Shown in pieces: positions 26,471 to 35,407 of a DNA stretch of 64,000 bases. Source of the DNA: CALJFL01 sp963669435. GTDB lineage: Bacteria; Pseudomonadota; Gammaproteobacteria; Pseudomonadales; Halieaceae. Location: the NCBI GenBank assembly GCA_963669435.1, contig OY770025.1, forward strand, positions 868,001-932,000, in the 5' to 3' direction. The position numbers were made by a program, and so were the translations under genes. A model generated the notes under the pieces. It was given only the letters and a program-made list of their open reading frames with translations. It ran no database searches and had not been told where the DNA came from. Within the stretch, counting starts at the first letter, position 1; the number at the start of each line of letters is the position of its first letter.

Positions 26471-27118
26471 ATGCGCCCCAGAGACGCAGCTACGCTGATT
26501 ATCCTTCGCGACGAGCGAGAGGTGCTGCTGGGCGTGCGCACCGCACACCACGTATTCATGCCCCACTGTTATGTGTTCCCCGGGGGACGGGTAGACGCAG
26601 GCGACTCACGGGTAAAAACGCCCTTTTCATTGAGACCCGAGGTTGAGGCACAACTGATTGAATCGGTAACCCCGGCACGAGCGCGCGGCCTGGCCATGGC
26701 GGCCGTGCGTGAAACCTTCGAGGAAACGGGCCTGTTGCTGGGCGCAAATCCCGCCGCCGCGGTGCGTACACGCTCCCAATCCTGGCACGCCTTCTATCAA
26801 ACCGGGATGGTACCCGCGCTGGACAAGCTCGATTATTTCGCCAGGGCGATTACACCCCCGCGCATGGTGCGACGTTTCGATGCCCGTTTTTTCACGGTGG
26901 ACGCCCGCTACATGAGCGGCGAGCTTCAGGGAAATGGTGAGTTGGACGACCTGCGTTGGTTCGACCTGGCGGACGTCGGTGAGCTGACCCTGGCACCGAT
27001 CACCGGTCTGGTGCTCAAGCTGTTACGGCAGCGGCTGGAGGACAGCGACAACATGACAGAAACCGTACAGCGCTACCGCAATCTCAACAAAAAAGAGCTG
27101 TTCGAACACCGTGGTTAA
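26471..27118 (+). CDS. Nudix hydrolase (NUDT19/CoA-diphosphatase-like)
   Basis: 215 residues. The Nudix box is recognisable in GLAMAAVRETFEETGLLLG (REtfEEtG core, about residues 75-93), preceded by VFPGGRVDAGDS. The long insertion between strand and box and the C-terminal DDLRWFDLADVGELTLAPIT segment are like the NUDT19 group, which cleaves CoA derivatives. The exact substrate is not clear. The gene is likely co-transcribed with the dehalogenase. Confidence 0.87.
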   Translation: MRPRDAATLIILRDEREVLLGVRTAHHVFMPHCYVFPGGRVDAGDSRVKTPFSLRPEVEAQLIESVTPARARGLAMAAVRETFEETGLLLGANPAAAVRTRSQSWHAFYQTGMVPALDKLDYFARAITPPRMVRRFDARFFTVDARYMSGELQGNGELDDLRWFDLADVGELTLAPITGLVLKLLRQRLEDSDNMTETVQRYRNLNKKELFEHRG

Positions 27119-27218
27119 CCCCAGCCCGCAGTGGTCAAACTACCTATCCGGGTGAGTTGCTATTTTGCTATTAGTCACTATTATCAGCTGGACTAAAACT
27201 ATAAAAGAGACTGCTTTA

Positions 27219-27995
27219 ATGAAGCCAATTATCGCGGCGTGCCTGTCGCTGGTCCTGCTCGTGCCCGTCTGTGCTCACAGCCAACCTCGGGTCATCAGCA
27301 GTCTCGGGCGTATAGAACCCGCCGGCGGCGTTTTGCAACTGGCCGGGCCCTCAGGCCTTGGCTCGGTGATCATGGAGTTGAAAGTCAACGAGGGTGACCA
27401 GGTCAGTAAAGGCGATACCATAGCAGTACTGGACAGCTACCCGGTAAGGCAAGCCGATCTCACGCGCCTGCAGGCGGAACTCAACAATCACAACAAACAA
27501 CTGGATCGCGAACGCAAACTGGCAAAGAACATGGCGACCTCTGCGTCCAAGCTCGAGGTTCTGGAACTGAATGTGAAGGCTGCCGAGGCCGCAGTAATGG
27601 CGGCCAAGGCCATGCTGAATCTCGCCCTGGTGCGAGCCCCCATGGACGGACAGATTCTGTATATTCATGCCAAGCCCGGCGAGCGCGTGGGTGTTGAGGG
27701 TGTGGTGGAAATTGGTGACACCAGCAAGATGTACGTGGTTGCCGAGGTCTACGAGACAGACATTATCCACGTTAAGGCCGGGCAACGCGCCAGCATCACC
27801 AGCCCTGCCCTGGCCAATCCGGTTTCCGGCACCGTTGAAAAGGTCGGCCTGAAAGTGGGTCGCCTGGATGTACTGGGCATGGACCCGGTCGCTGAAGCCG
27901 ACGCCCGTGTGATTGAAGTCGATATCGCCCTGGACGAGGTCGACTCCGTGAACTCCCTGACGAACCTGCAGGTAGAAGTCGAGATCACCCCTTGA
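27219..27995 (+). CDS. Membrane fusion protein of a DevBCA-like ABC exporter (HlyD family)
   Basis: 258 residues. A signal sequence (MKPIIAACLSLVLLVPVCAHS) is followed by a short biotinyl-lipoyl-like half (VNEGDQVSKGDTIAVLDSYPV), a coiled-coil hairpin (RLQAELNNHNKQLDRERKLA), the second lipoyl half (LVRAPMDGQILYIHAKPGERV) and a beta-barrel. Start 27219 puts the signal peptide at the N-terminus; the ATG at 27165 would not. The gene overlaps the permease gene by four bases, giving the order fusion protein, permease, ATPase known from DevBCA exporters. An outer-membrane partner such as TolC is not encoded nearby. Confidence 0.88.
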   Translation: MKPIIAACLSLVLLVPVCAHSQPRVISSLGRIEPAGGVLQLAGPSGLGSVIMELKVNEGDQVSKGDTIAVLDSYPVRQADLTRLQAELNNHNKQLDRERKLAKNMATSASKLEVLELNVKAAEAAVMAAKAMLNLALVRAPMDGQILYIHAKPGERVGVEGVVEIGDTSKMYVVAEVYETDIIHVKAGQRASITSPALANPVSGTVEKVGLKVGRLDVLGMDPVAEADARVIEVDIALDEVDSVNSLTNLQVEVEITP

Positions 27996-29152
27996 AACTC
28001 GGCCCACTGAAAATCGCCTGGCTGCAAATCAGCCACCAGAAACTACGCCTGCTGGCCGCGGTGCTGGGTGTCTCCTTTGCCGTTATCCTGATCTTTGTAC
28101 AACTGGGTTTCCAGCGCGCGCTGTATGATAGCTCGGTGCGATGGCATACCGCCCTGGGTTATGACCTCGCGCTCATCAGTCCTAAGGCAACCTATATCGT
28201 TAACCCGCCCGGTTTCCCACGAAACCGTTTGTTCCAGGTCCTGGGCTTCCCGGGGGTTGAATCGGTCACACCCGTCTACATCGCCATTGGCAACTGGCGC
28301 AATCCCGCAGACCCGCTACAGGCACGCAATATTTATGTGATGGGCTTTGACCCAACCGATACCGGGTTTGCGCTGGCCGGTGACCGAGCACAGGTCAACA
28401 AACTACGCATGCCCGACCGGGTGTTGTTCGATCGCTTATCTCGCGCCGAATTTGGCCCTATCGCGCAACAGTTCGACAGCGGCGAGAAAGTCGGCACCGA
28501 GATTAACGGCCGTGACATCCAGATCGTCGGCACCTATCAGTTGGGCACCTCTTTTGGCATCGACGGCAGCATTATCACCAGTGACCTCAATTTCCGCCGC
28601 ATATTCCCCGACCGTTCTGCCTCGCGCATCGAACTGGGGCTAATCAGTCTGGATCCCGGCGCCGACGTACAGGCCACTAAGGAACGTATTATCGCGGCCA
28701 TTCCAGGCGACGTACGCGTACTGACACGAGACGAGTACATCGCGCATGAGGTCGAGTACTGGAATAACAGCACACCCATCGGCTATGTGTTTGGCCTGGG
28801 TGTGGCCATGGGCCTGGCCGTCGGCGTGATTGTGGTTTACCAGATTCTGTTCTCGGACGTGCAGGACCACCTGCGCGAATACGCCACCCTCAAGGCCATG
28901 GGTTACTCGAACTTCTTTCTTTCCCGGGTAGTACTCAACGAGGCCTACCTGCTGGCCGTCATAGGCTTTGTGCCGGGCATCCTGTTGAGTATTTTGGTGT
29001 ACACCCAGGCGCGGGCGGCCACCAACTTACCGGTGGAAATGACCGCCGAGAGAGCGGTGAGTGTATTGCTGCTCACTGTGGTGATGTGCGCCGGCTCTGG
29101 CTTGCTGGCATTACGCAAACTGCGCTCGGCTGACCCGGCGGAGGTGTTCTGA
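27992..29152 (+). CDS. ABC exporter permease, DevC/FtsX type
   Basis: 386 residues with one N-terminal membrane helix (LRLLAAVLGVSFAVILIFVQLGF), a large periplasmic domain (~residues 45-255), and three C-terminal helices of the FtsX fold (YVFGLGVAMGLAVGVIVVYQIL, AYLLAVIGFVPGILLSILVY, AVSVLLLTVVMCAGSGLLAL). LREYATLKAMGYSNFFL is the FtsX-family cytoplasmic loop that touches the ATPase. It overlaps both neighbours and sits in the middle of the DevBCA-like operon. The exported compound is unknown; DevBCA relatives export glycolipids and other amphiphiles. Confidence 0.9.
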   Translation: MKLGPLKIAWLQISHQKLRLLAAVLGVSFAVILIFVQLGFQRALYDSSVRWHTALGYDLALISPKATYIVNPPGFPRNRLFQVLGFPGVESVTPVYIAIGNWRNPADPLQARNIYVMGFDPTDTGFALAGDRAQVNKLRMPDRVLFDRLSRAEFGPIAQQFDSGEKVGTEINGRDIQIVGTYQLGTSFGIDGSIITSDLNFRRIFPDRSASRIELGLISLDPGADVQATKERIIAAIPGDVRVLTRDEYIAHEVEYWNNSTPIGYVFGLGVAMGLAVGVIVVYQILFSDVQDHLREYATLKAMGYSNFFLSRVVLNEAYLLAVIGFVPGILLSILVYTQARAATNLPVEMTAERAVSVLLLTVVMCAGSGLLALRKLRSADPAEVF

Positions 29153-30264
29153 TGAATGCCAGCACGGAAGCTACCGTATCCATCTCCGAGGTTTCGTATA
29201 ACTACCATACCGACCTCAGTGAGCGACAGGTGCTGAAGGATGTCAGCATGAGTATCGACCCGGGTGAGATAGTGATCCTTACCGGGCCATCGGGCTCCGG
29301 TAAAACCACACTGATCACCCTGATCGGCGCCCTGCGCGCCGCACAGACTGGCAGCGTAAAAGTCCTGGGGCACGAATTACTCAACGCGAAAGAAAGCGCC
29401 TTGGCCAGCGTGCGCAAAGACGTGGGTTACATCTTCCAGCAGCACAACCTGCTGGAATCACTGACGGTGGCCGAGAACGTCACCATGGCCCTGCAATTGG
29501 ACGATGAAAAGTTGTCCCGGACCGACAGCCGCCAGCGAGTGGAAGAAGTGCTGGCCCAGGTGGGCCTTGAAGAGCATATCGACAAGTACCCGAGCGCCCT
29601 GTCTGGCGGCCAGAAACAGCGGGTGGGCATCGCCCGGGCACTGGTCAACAAGCCGGCTCTGATTCTCGCTGACGAACCGACAGCGTCGCTCGACAAGGAG
29701 TCAGGGCGCAACGTCGTGGACCTGATCCAACACCTGTGTCGCGAACAGGGCGCCAGCGTGGTGCTGGTGACTCACGATAACCGCATCCTGGACGTGGCCG
29801 ACCGTATCCTGCACCTGGAAGACGGCGAGATTCAGTCCATCAGCGAGGCCATGGCATCAAGTACCAGCCAGATGCTGAAACTACTGGACCGTCACGATCC
29901 GGAAGCCTCGCAGTACCTGTCAGCATTTTCCGTCGCACTCACCCGGGTGGCGATGGCGGATGACAGAATGGACGATGCCGAGCGGGAAACCATCCGTCAA
30001 GTGCTGAACAATTCCTCAGACCTGCAAAGTGCAGAAGTCGACCTGGTGATGGAACTGGCGCAAACCCAGGTGCGCTGCCTCAGTGCGGCAAACAACGGTG
30101 GGGCCTCGCTGTTCAGCGAAGAGCAAACCCAACACTTTATTGAGTCACTGCACGCGGTGGCCGCCGCCGATGGTGATGTTAGCCCCGAGGAAATTGAAGA
30201 GATTCGCACTATCGCCACTGAGTTGGGTTTCCCCGAACAGTTTGCCGACTTTAAACGGGCTTAG
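29152..30264 (+). CDS. ABC exporter ATPase, DevA type, fused to a TerB-like domain
   Basis: 370 residues. Residues 1-235 form an ABC ATPase: GPSGSGKTT (Walker A), FQQHNLLESL (Q loop), LSGGQKQR (signature), ILADEPTASLD (Walker B) and VLVTHDNR (His switch). Residues ~250-370 are an added helical domain with two similar halves (AFSVALTRVAMADDRMDDAERETIRQVL and HFIESLHAVAAADGDVSPEEIEEIRTIA), whose ADGDVSPEE-type acidic turn is like TerB (tellurite resistance) domains. DevA/LolD-type ATPases normally end near residue 235, so this is a fusion. The start overlaps the permease stop by one base. The tail may tie transport activity to a metal or protein signal; this is inference. Confidence 0.9.
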   Translation: MNASTEATVSISEVSYNYHTDLSERQVLKDVSMSIDPGEIVILTGPSGSGKTTLITLIGALRAAQTGSVKVLGHELLNAKESALASVRKDVGYIFQQHNLLESLTVAENVTMALQLDDEKLSRTDSRQRVEEVLAQVGLEEHIDKYPSALSGGQKQRVGIARALVNKPALILADEPTASLDKESGRNVVDLIQHLCREQGASVVLVTHDNRILDVADRILHLEDGEIQSISEAMASSTSQMLKLLDRHDPEASQYLSAFSVALTRVAMADDRMDDAERETIRQVLNNSSDLQSAEVDLVMELAQTQVRCLSAANNGGASLFSEEQTQHFIESLHAVAAADGDVSPEEIEEIRTIATELGFPEQFADFKRA

Positions 30265-30270
30265 TCAGCT

Positions 30271-31623
30271 TCAGTTGTCTTTGTCGGGGGTTTTGTCGGG
30301 ACCCTCTCCCACTCCCTCCGTTTCTTCCTCGACAGTTTCTTCGACAGTGCCTTCGAGAATCACCTCCGGCACCGTTAGTGGGTTACCGTCGCGCACGGCG
30401 CTGTAACGCGGCGAGGTGATCTCCACCTTGTGGCCGTGGAACTGATCGAGAATATTGGCGTGCAGGTTGGAGTAAATTTTCGGTAACTCCTCGGGCTTGC
30501 GCGTCCAGCCGTTGATTTCGTAACTCACGTAGTAATCGTCCAGGGACGTTTGCAAGACGAAGGGCGCGGGCTGGGCAACGATGTTCTCAGTCTGTTCCGC
30601 AGCGGCTATCAGCAGTTTCTGTACCTGCTGCCAGGGCACGTCGTAACCGATGGTAATCTTGGTGTGCACCAGTAAGCCCGTCTGCCCCATGTTCTGGCTG
30701 TAGTTGATGACGTTGTTGGTCAGCACCATGGAATTGGGAATCGATACGATCACATTCTTAAGCGTCTGGATACGGGTGACAAAGGTGCTGCGCTCAACGA
30801 TGCGACCCCGCACGTCGGCCAGTTCAACCTGGTCTCCTACTTTGAAGGCGCGGGTGTAGGTAAGCACCACACCCGCCACCACATTGGCCACCGCCGTGGT
30901 CGAACCCAGCGACACCAGCACACCGACGAAAATCGAAATGCCCTGGAAAGCCGGCGAACTCGAGCCCGGCATATACGGGAAGATAATCACAGCGGTGAGC
31001 GCATAGACCAGCAGCTTGATGAGACCCAGGCTGGTATCGGCCCACTCCGGATAAAAGTTTTTCAGGTAGATACGCCGACTCTTGATGCCGTCGAAGATCA
31101 GGCTGATCGTTCTGATGACAAAACGGGCGACCAGCAAGATAACAATAATGGTGAACAGGTTGGGCAGGTAATCGACGAAGCCGGTCCACACGTAATTGAT
31201 CGCCGAGAGCACCAGGATGATCAGGCGTGCGGCCAGCTCGGTGGTCCATGTGAAGGCCATCAACAAACCGATAACGGCAAAGGTGGTGAACACGAAAGTC
31301 AGTGCCCAGGCCACGACTCGCCACGCGCGGCACCAGATCATCTTCATGTCTTCGGAGGACATCAGGTCCTGCGCTTGCCAACGCATCGGTTTGAAATGCT
31401 TCGGGTCCAGCGCCTCCAGTCTTTTTACCCGGCGACCAATCAGGAAGCGGGTGAGCAGCACCATAAAGATGGACGCCGCCACAATGCCTGCTGCGATGCC
31501 CAGCCGCATGAGTGGATCAGCTTCATCCATCTGTTCAAAGAGCGCTAACAGCGCGCTGATTTCCTCTGTCGCGGTCGCCGTGGACGCCGCAAGATCGCCT
31601 TCAGCGGGGATTGGGTCTGCCAT
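30271..31623 (-). CDS. Small-conductance mechanosensitive channel, MscS family
   Basis: 450 residues. An N-terminal helix (GIAAGIVAASIFMVLLTRFLIG) is followed by several membrane segments (LTFVFTTFAVIGLLMAF, LFTIIVILLVARFVIRTI, LIKLLVYALTAVIIFPYMPG), the pore-like helix rich in Gly/Ala (VGVLVSLGSTTAVANVVAGVVL), and the cytosolic beta domain (VELADVRGRIVERSTFVTRIQT, IPNSMVLTNNVINYS). The C-terminal ~40 residues are acidic (EGTVEETVEEETEGVGEG). It likely opens on membrane tension in osmotic downshock. It is convergent with the ABC operon and divergent from the TonB receptor gene. Confidence 0.92.
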   Translation of the reverse strand: MADPIPAEGDLAASTATATEEISALLALFEQMDEADPLMRLGIAAGIVAASIFMVLLTRFLIGRRVKRLEALDPKHFKPMRWQAQDLMSSEDMKMIWCRAWRVVAWALTFVFTTFAVIGLLMAFTWTTELAARLIILVLSAINYVWTGFVDYLPNLFTIIVILLVARFVIRTISLIFDGIKSRRIYLKNFYPEWADTSLGLIKLLVYALTAVIIFPYMPGSSSPAFQGISIFVGVLVSLGSTTAVANVVAGVVLTYTRAFKVGDQVELADVRGRIVERSTFVTRIQTLKNVIVSIPNSMVLTNNVINYSQNMGQTGLLVHTKITIGYDVPWQQVQKLLIAAAEQTENIVAQPAPFVLQTSLDDYYVSYEINGWTRKPEELPKIYSNLHANILDQFHGHKVEITSPRYSAVRDGNPLTVPEVILEGTVEETVEEETEGVGEGPDKTPDKDN

Positions 31624-31932
31624 AAGATTCTGTATGTTACTGACTTATTCTGGCTTTAAGCTTAGCACCAGAACCGCACCACGTCAGATGCCCAGCAAGG
31701 GGTACGACTAGCGCGGGAAATACATTACAGCTATGTAATGTAGCAAACGGCTATTGTCATTTCTTGAACATTATTTGGTTACATTGACCCAAAATGGCGC
31801 AATTACCCAAGATTTGTCTGATTTGAGCATTGAGCTTCGGGGTCATGAAACTTACCATACGCTGACGATTCTGCCGAACCCTCACCGGCGTCGTGAACAG
31901 ACCCAAACCATTATTATAAAAGAGGAATACAT
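31624..31932. other. Intergenic region between mscS-like gene and TonB receptor gene
   Basis: A stretch of 309 bases between divergent genes, so it must hold both promoters. The clear feature is the palindrome at 31721-31742. No small gene is convincing, and the AT content rises towards the TonB receptor start. Confidence 0.6.
31721..31742. promoter_or_regulatory. Inverted repeat, possible operator upstream of the TonB receptor
   Basis: TACATTAC (31721-31728) and GTAATGTA (31735-31742) are perfect complementary arms around AGCTAT. It sits about 190 bases before the TonB receptor start and about 100 bases before the divergent channel gene. It does not resemble a Fur box in any way I recognise. 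Confidence 0.35.
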
Positions 31933-34428
31933 ATGTCTTTTTCCCCCAGGAAGGCCCCACTGGCGGCCGCACTAGCGCTCGCGACTCTAACGCCTGCAGT
32001 CCAGGCACAGATGCTCGAAGAAGTGATCGTAACGGCGCAGAAGCGTGCCGAAAGCCTGCAGGACGTACCGATTTCGGTCTCTGCCATGCAGGGCGAAAAA
32101 CTGCAGGAAGCAGGCATCCCGAACATGGCAGCACTGGCCGACTACGTACCGAACCTGCACATTGCCAGCGCTTCGGTGAACACCAATATTTATATGCGCG
32201 GAATTGGCTCAGGTAACAACCAGGCCTTTGAGCAATCAGTCGGCATGTATATCGACGGCATCTACATGGGCCGCGGGCGTCAGTATCGCGCCGGCTTCGT
32301 CGACGTGGAGCGTGTGGAGGTGCTGAGGGGCCCTCAAGGCACACTGTTCGGTAAGAACACGGTTGCCGGCGCGGTGAACATTACCACTGCATCGGCAGAA
32401 CCCGGTGAGGAATTGAACGGCCAACTTGCGGCCTCATTTGAGTCCCACGATGGCCAACTCTATGAAGGTTTTGTGAGCGGTGGCCCGACCGACACCTTTG
32501 GTGCGCGTCTTGCGTTCAAATACCGCGAGACCGACGGTTACGTGGACAATGCGCTGCTCGACACCGAGGAAGGCGTTATTGAGGAACTGAGCTATCGCTT
32601 GAGCCTGGCCTGGTTGCCTACCGACGAACTGTCGGTGAACTTTAAATACACGCACACAGATTTCGAACGCGAGGGTGCGCCGTCGGCCACACAACTGTAC
32701 CTGGATCCAGAGAGCCGCAGACGAGATTTCCCCAACCTGGACAGCAACGCGCAACTGGGTTACCTGTTGACCGATGTGTTCTACCCGGAGATCGTCGAGT
32801 CTGCAGAACGTGATTACGAGACCTTCAAGGACAACGGCTATGGCCAGAGTCAGGCCGATGGTATTGGCATTGGTAAAAATCCCGATTCCAATGACGAGGA
32901 GTTCAATACTTACGCCCTCAATGTCGACTACGACCTGGACGGCCTGACCATCACCTCGGTGACAGGCTGGACTGACTACGAATACATCGATGGCGTAGAC
33001 GTGGACTGGTTGCCCCTGCAGTTTATTCATCGCGACGACGACCAGGAGTTTGACCAGTTCAGCCAGGAGTTGAGATTTACCTCACCCGGCGGTGAGTTCT
33101 TCGACTACGTGGCCGGTGCTTATTACGAATCCAGCGAACTGGAGTTTGATCGCAGGGTGACCCTGGACTTCAACATTGATGGACTGGTGCCGGCATTGCT
33201 CGGCGTACCGAGCGCCCTGTTACTGTCTACAGGCGGCCTATACGGGCCCAACCAGATTGGCCGTAATCACCTGTACTCTTTGGATTCTGAATCCTGGGCC
33301 GTATTCGGGCAGGGTACATTTAACATCTCCGACACTTTCCGTATTACCGTAGGACTGCGTTACACCGAGGAAGAGAAAGAAGTGGAGAGCATGCAGTTCC
33401 TCTCTGACAGCTTTCAGGGAATGGGCGTACCCAATGACAACTACTTCCTGGCACTCACCCAGGCTAGCGCGTTCAACACCTACGCCTACGATTACGAAGA
33501 AGACCGCAAGACCGACAAGTGGATTCCGTCCTTCAACGTACAGTGGGACGTGGGTGAAGACACCATGCTTTACGCAACGTTCTCCCAGGGGTTCAAGAGC
33601 GGCGGCTTCACCTCCGCGGACGATGGCGAACCCGGTGGTGTACCCTTCCGGACCCTGCCCTGCCCACCCAGCCCGGGCGGTGTGGTCGACCTGGAGACCT
33701 GCTATGACGTGACTGCTACGAGTGAGGACTTCGAGTTCGACGACGAAGAAGTGGACGCCTTCGAAATCGGTGGTAAGCACACCTTGCTCGACGGCGGCAT
33801 GACCATCAACTGGGCGGCCTTTTACACCAAGTACGACGATCTGCAGACCTCGATCTTCAAGGGCGTGGGCTTCCAGGTGAAGAATGCGGCGAGTTCTGAG
33901 GTGTATGGTATCGAGGTGGACACCCAGTGGCAGGCGACTGATAACCTGTTGCTCGGCGGCAACTTCGCCTGGCTGGATGCGACCTACGATGACTTTGCCG
34001 ATGGACCATGTACGGTTATCCAGCTGGACGCAGACCCACAGTGCGGCCAACCTGGGGGCGCAACAATTAACGACCTGTCAGGAGAACCCACCACGTACGC
34101 GTCGGATTACAGCGCTGCGCTGTTCGCCAACTACGATTACCTGCTGGACAATGGTATCGAGTTGTTCTTTGCCGCAGACGTCAATTACCGGGATGACTTT
34201 AACTCCGCAGGGGACAATGACCCGCTGGACGTGATTGACGCGTACACCAAGGTCAATGCGCGTATTGGTGCCCGCGGCGATTCCTGGGAGGTGATGCTCT
34301 ACGGACGCAATATCTTCGATGAAGCGAACCTGGCCCAGGGCTTTGACACACCTGTACTCACCGGCTCCCACACCTACTTCATGGAAGAAGGTGAAATCTG
34401 GGGCGCGAGGCTGATGTACATCTTCTAA
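31933..34428 (+). CDS. TonB-dependent outer membrane receptor
   Basis: 831 residues. A signal peptide (MSFSPRKAPLAAALALATLTPAVQA) is followed by a TonB box (MLEEVIVTAQKRAESLQDVP), a plug domain (about 50-165; RGIGSGNNQAFEQSVGMYID, VLRGPQGTLFGKNTVAGAVN) and a 22-strand-type barrel with the usual terminal aromatic (GARLMYIF at the end). The layout is that of the large receptor class common in marine gammaproteobacteria that take up diverse organic compounds rather than siderophores only. No FecI/FecR genes are near. A strong rho-independent terminator follows the stop codon. Confidence 0.94.
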   Translation: MSFSPRKAPLAAALALATLTPAVQAQMLEEVIVTAQKRAESLQDVPISVSAMQGEKLQEAGIPNMAALADYVPNLHIASASVNTNIYMRGIGSGNNQAFEQSVGMYIDGIYMGRGRQYRAGFVDVERVEVLRGPQGTLFGKNTVAGAVNITTASAEPGEELNGQLAASFESHDGQLYEGFVSGGPTDTFGARLAFKYRETDGYVDNALLDTEEGVIEELSYRLSLAWLPTDELSVNFKYTHTDFEREGAPSATQLYLDPESRRRDFPNLDSNAQLGYLLTDVFYPEIVESAERDYETFKDNGYGQSQADGIGIGKNPDSNDEEFNTYALNVDYDLDGLTITSVTGWTDYEYIDGVDVDWLPLQFIHRDDDQEFDQFSQELRFTSPGGEFFDYVAGAYYESSELEFDRRVTLDFNIDGLVPALLGVPSALLLSTGGLYGPNQIGRNHLYSLDSESWAVFGQGTFNISDTFRITVGLRYTEEEKEVESMQFLSDSFQGMGVPNDNYFLALTQASAFNTYAYDYEEDRKTDKWIPSFNVQWDVGEDTMLYATFSQGFKSGGFTSADDGEPGGVPFRTLPCPPSPGGVVDLETCYDVTATSEDFEFDDEEVDAFEIGGKHTLLDGGMTINWAAFYTKYDDLQTSIFKGVGFQVKNAASSEVYGIEVDTQWQATDNLLLGGNFAWLDATYDDFADGPCTVIQLDADPQCGQPGGATINDLSGEPTTYASDYSAALFANYDYLLDNGIELFFAADVNYRDDFNSAGDNDPLDVIDAYTKVNARIGARGDSWEVMLYGRNIFDEANLAQGFDTPVLTGSHTYFMEEGEIWGARLMYIF

Positions 34429-34449
34429 ACCCCAGCCCGAACAAGCAAG

Positions 34450-34481
34450 AAAGCCCGCCCCGGAAGGTGCGGGCTTTTTTT
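34450..34481 (+). terminator. Rho-independent terminator after the TonB receptor gene
   Basis: AGCCCGC (34452-34458) pairs with GCGGGCT (34469-34475) around CCCGGAAGGT, and a run of T follows to 34481. It lies 22 bases after the receptor stop codon. Confidence 0.85.
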
Positions 34482-34519
34482 GTGTGTGCTGTAATAGCCT
34501 GCCCCGACCTGGAGCCACC

Positions 34520-35188
34520 ATGGAAAAATTTGCCGACATTCACCAGCGCGCTGCCAAACGCTACGGCGGCAAGAAGGCCCTGGCAGAACTGATGCCCAGA
34601 GTAAGAAGCAAGCGCGCTCTCGCCGCCACCAAAGACAACCGCTGGCTGTCACAAATGGCCCGCTGCCTGTTCCAGGCCGGTTTTGTATGGCGCGTGGTCG
34701 ACAACAAGTGGGATGACTTTGAGGATGTGTTCTTCAGCTTCCCGCCGGAGAAGATCGTCCTGCTCAGCCCGGACCAGATCGACCGCTTCAGCCAGAACCC
34801 ACGGATTATCCGCAACCGTCAGAAAGTCGTTGCGGTGCAGGAGAATGCCCGCTTCCTCTGCCAGGTCGCCAAAGAGCACGGCAGCTACGGCAAGCTGGTC
34901 AGCCGCTGGCCCCAGGAGGATTTGATCGGCCTGTTCGCCTACCAGAAAAAGCACGGCTCACGCCTGGGCGGTATGACCGGCCAACGTGTGCTGCGCAATA
35001 TGGGTAAAGACACCTACGTGATTACCGGCGATGTGGTGCGCTGCCTGCAAAACGCCGGGCTGGATATCAAGAATAATCCCACCAGCCAACGGGAGATGAA
35101 GCTCATCCAGGGGGCGTTTGATACCTGGCACGAGGAGACTGGGTTGCCTTATGCGCACTTGAGTCGGATTGGGGCGTATTCGATTTAG
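34520..35188 (+). CDS. DNA-3-methyladenine glycosylase I (Tag)-like protein
   Basis: 222 residues with the Tag family outline: KDNRWLSQMARCLFQAGFVWRVVDNKWDDFEDVFFSFPPEKI, IRNRQKVVAVQENARF, and a helix-hairpin-helix-like middle with RWPQEDLIGLFAYQKKHGSRLGG. Tag removes 3-methyladenine from alkylated DNA. The start at 34520 follows GGAG at 34511; an ATG at 34484 would extend into the terminator region. Some relatives of this subgroup lack the zinc-binding Cys/His set of E. coli Tag, and I do not see that set here. Confidence 0.83.
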   Translation: MEKFADIHQRAAKRYGGKKALAELMPRVRSKRALAATKDNRWLSQMARCLFQAGFVWRVVDNKWDDFEDVFFSFPPEKIVLLSPDQIDRFSQNPRIIRNRQKVVAVQENARFLCQVAKEHGSYGKLVSRWPQEDLIGLFAYQKKHGSRLGGMTGQRVLRNMGKDTYVITGDVVRCLQNAGLDIKNNPTSQREMKLIQGAFDTWHEETGLPYAHLSRIGAYSI

Positions 35189-35407
35189 TGGACGAGTTCA
35201 AATAGACGGCCAAGCCTGCTCAATACGGACCTGCTCCAAACTGTCGTACGCACTATTTAGCTCCGACTCGCTCCGCAGATAGGCTCTCAATACAACCTCT
35301 ACCATTCACAGCGGACTCAGTAGACTTCCTAACCCCAACTGTAATGGTGATGAACACCACGCTGCTGCGGCCACCCCCGCGGCCCCTCACCTTGACGCTG
35401 ACCAGAT

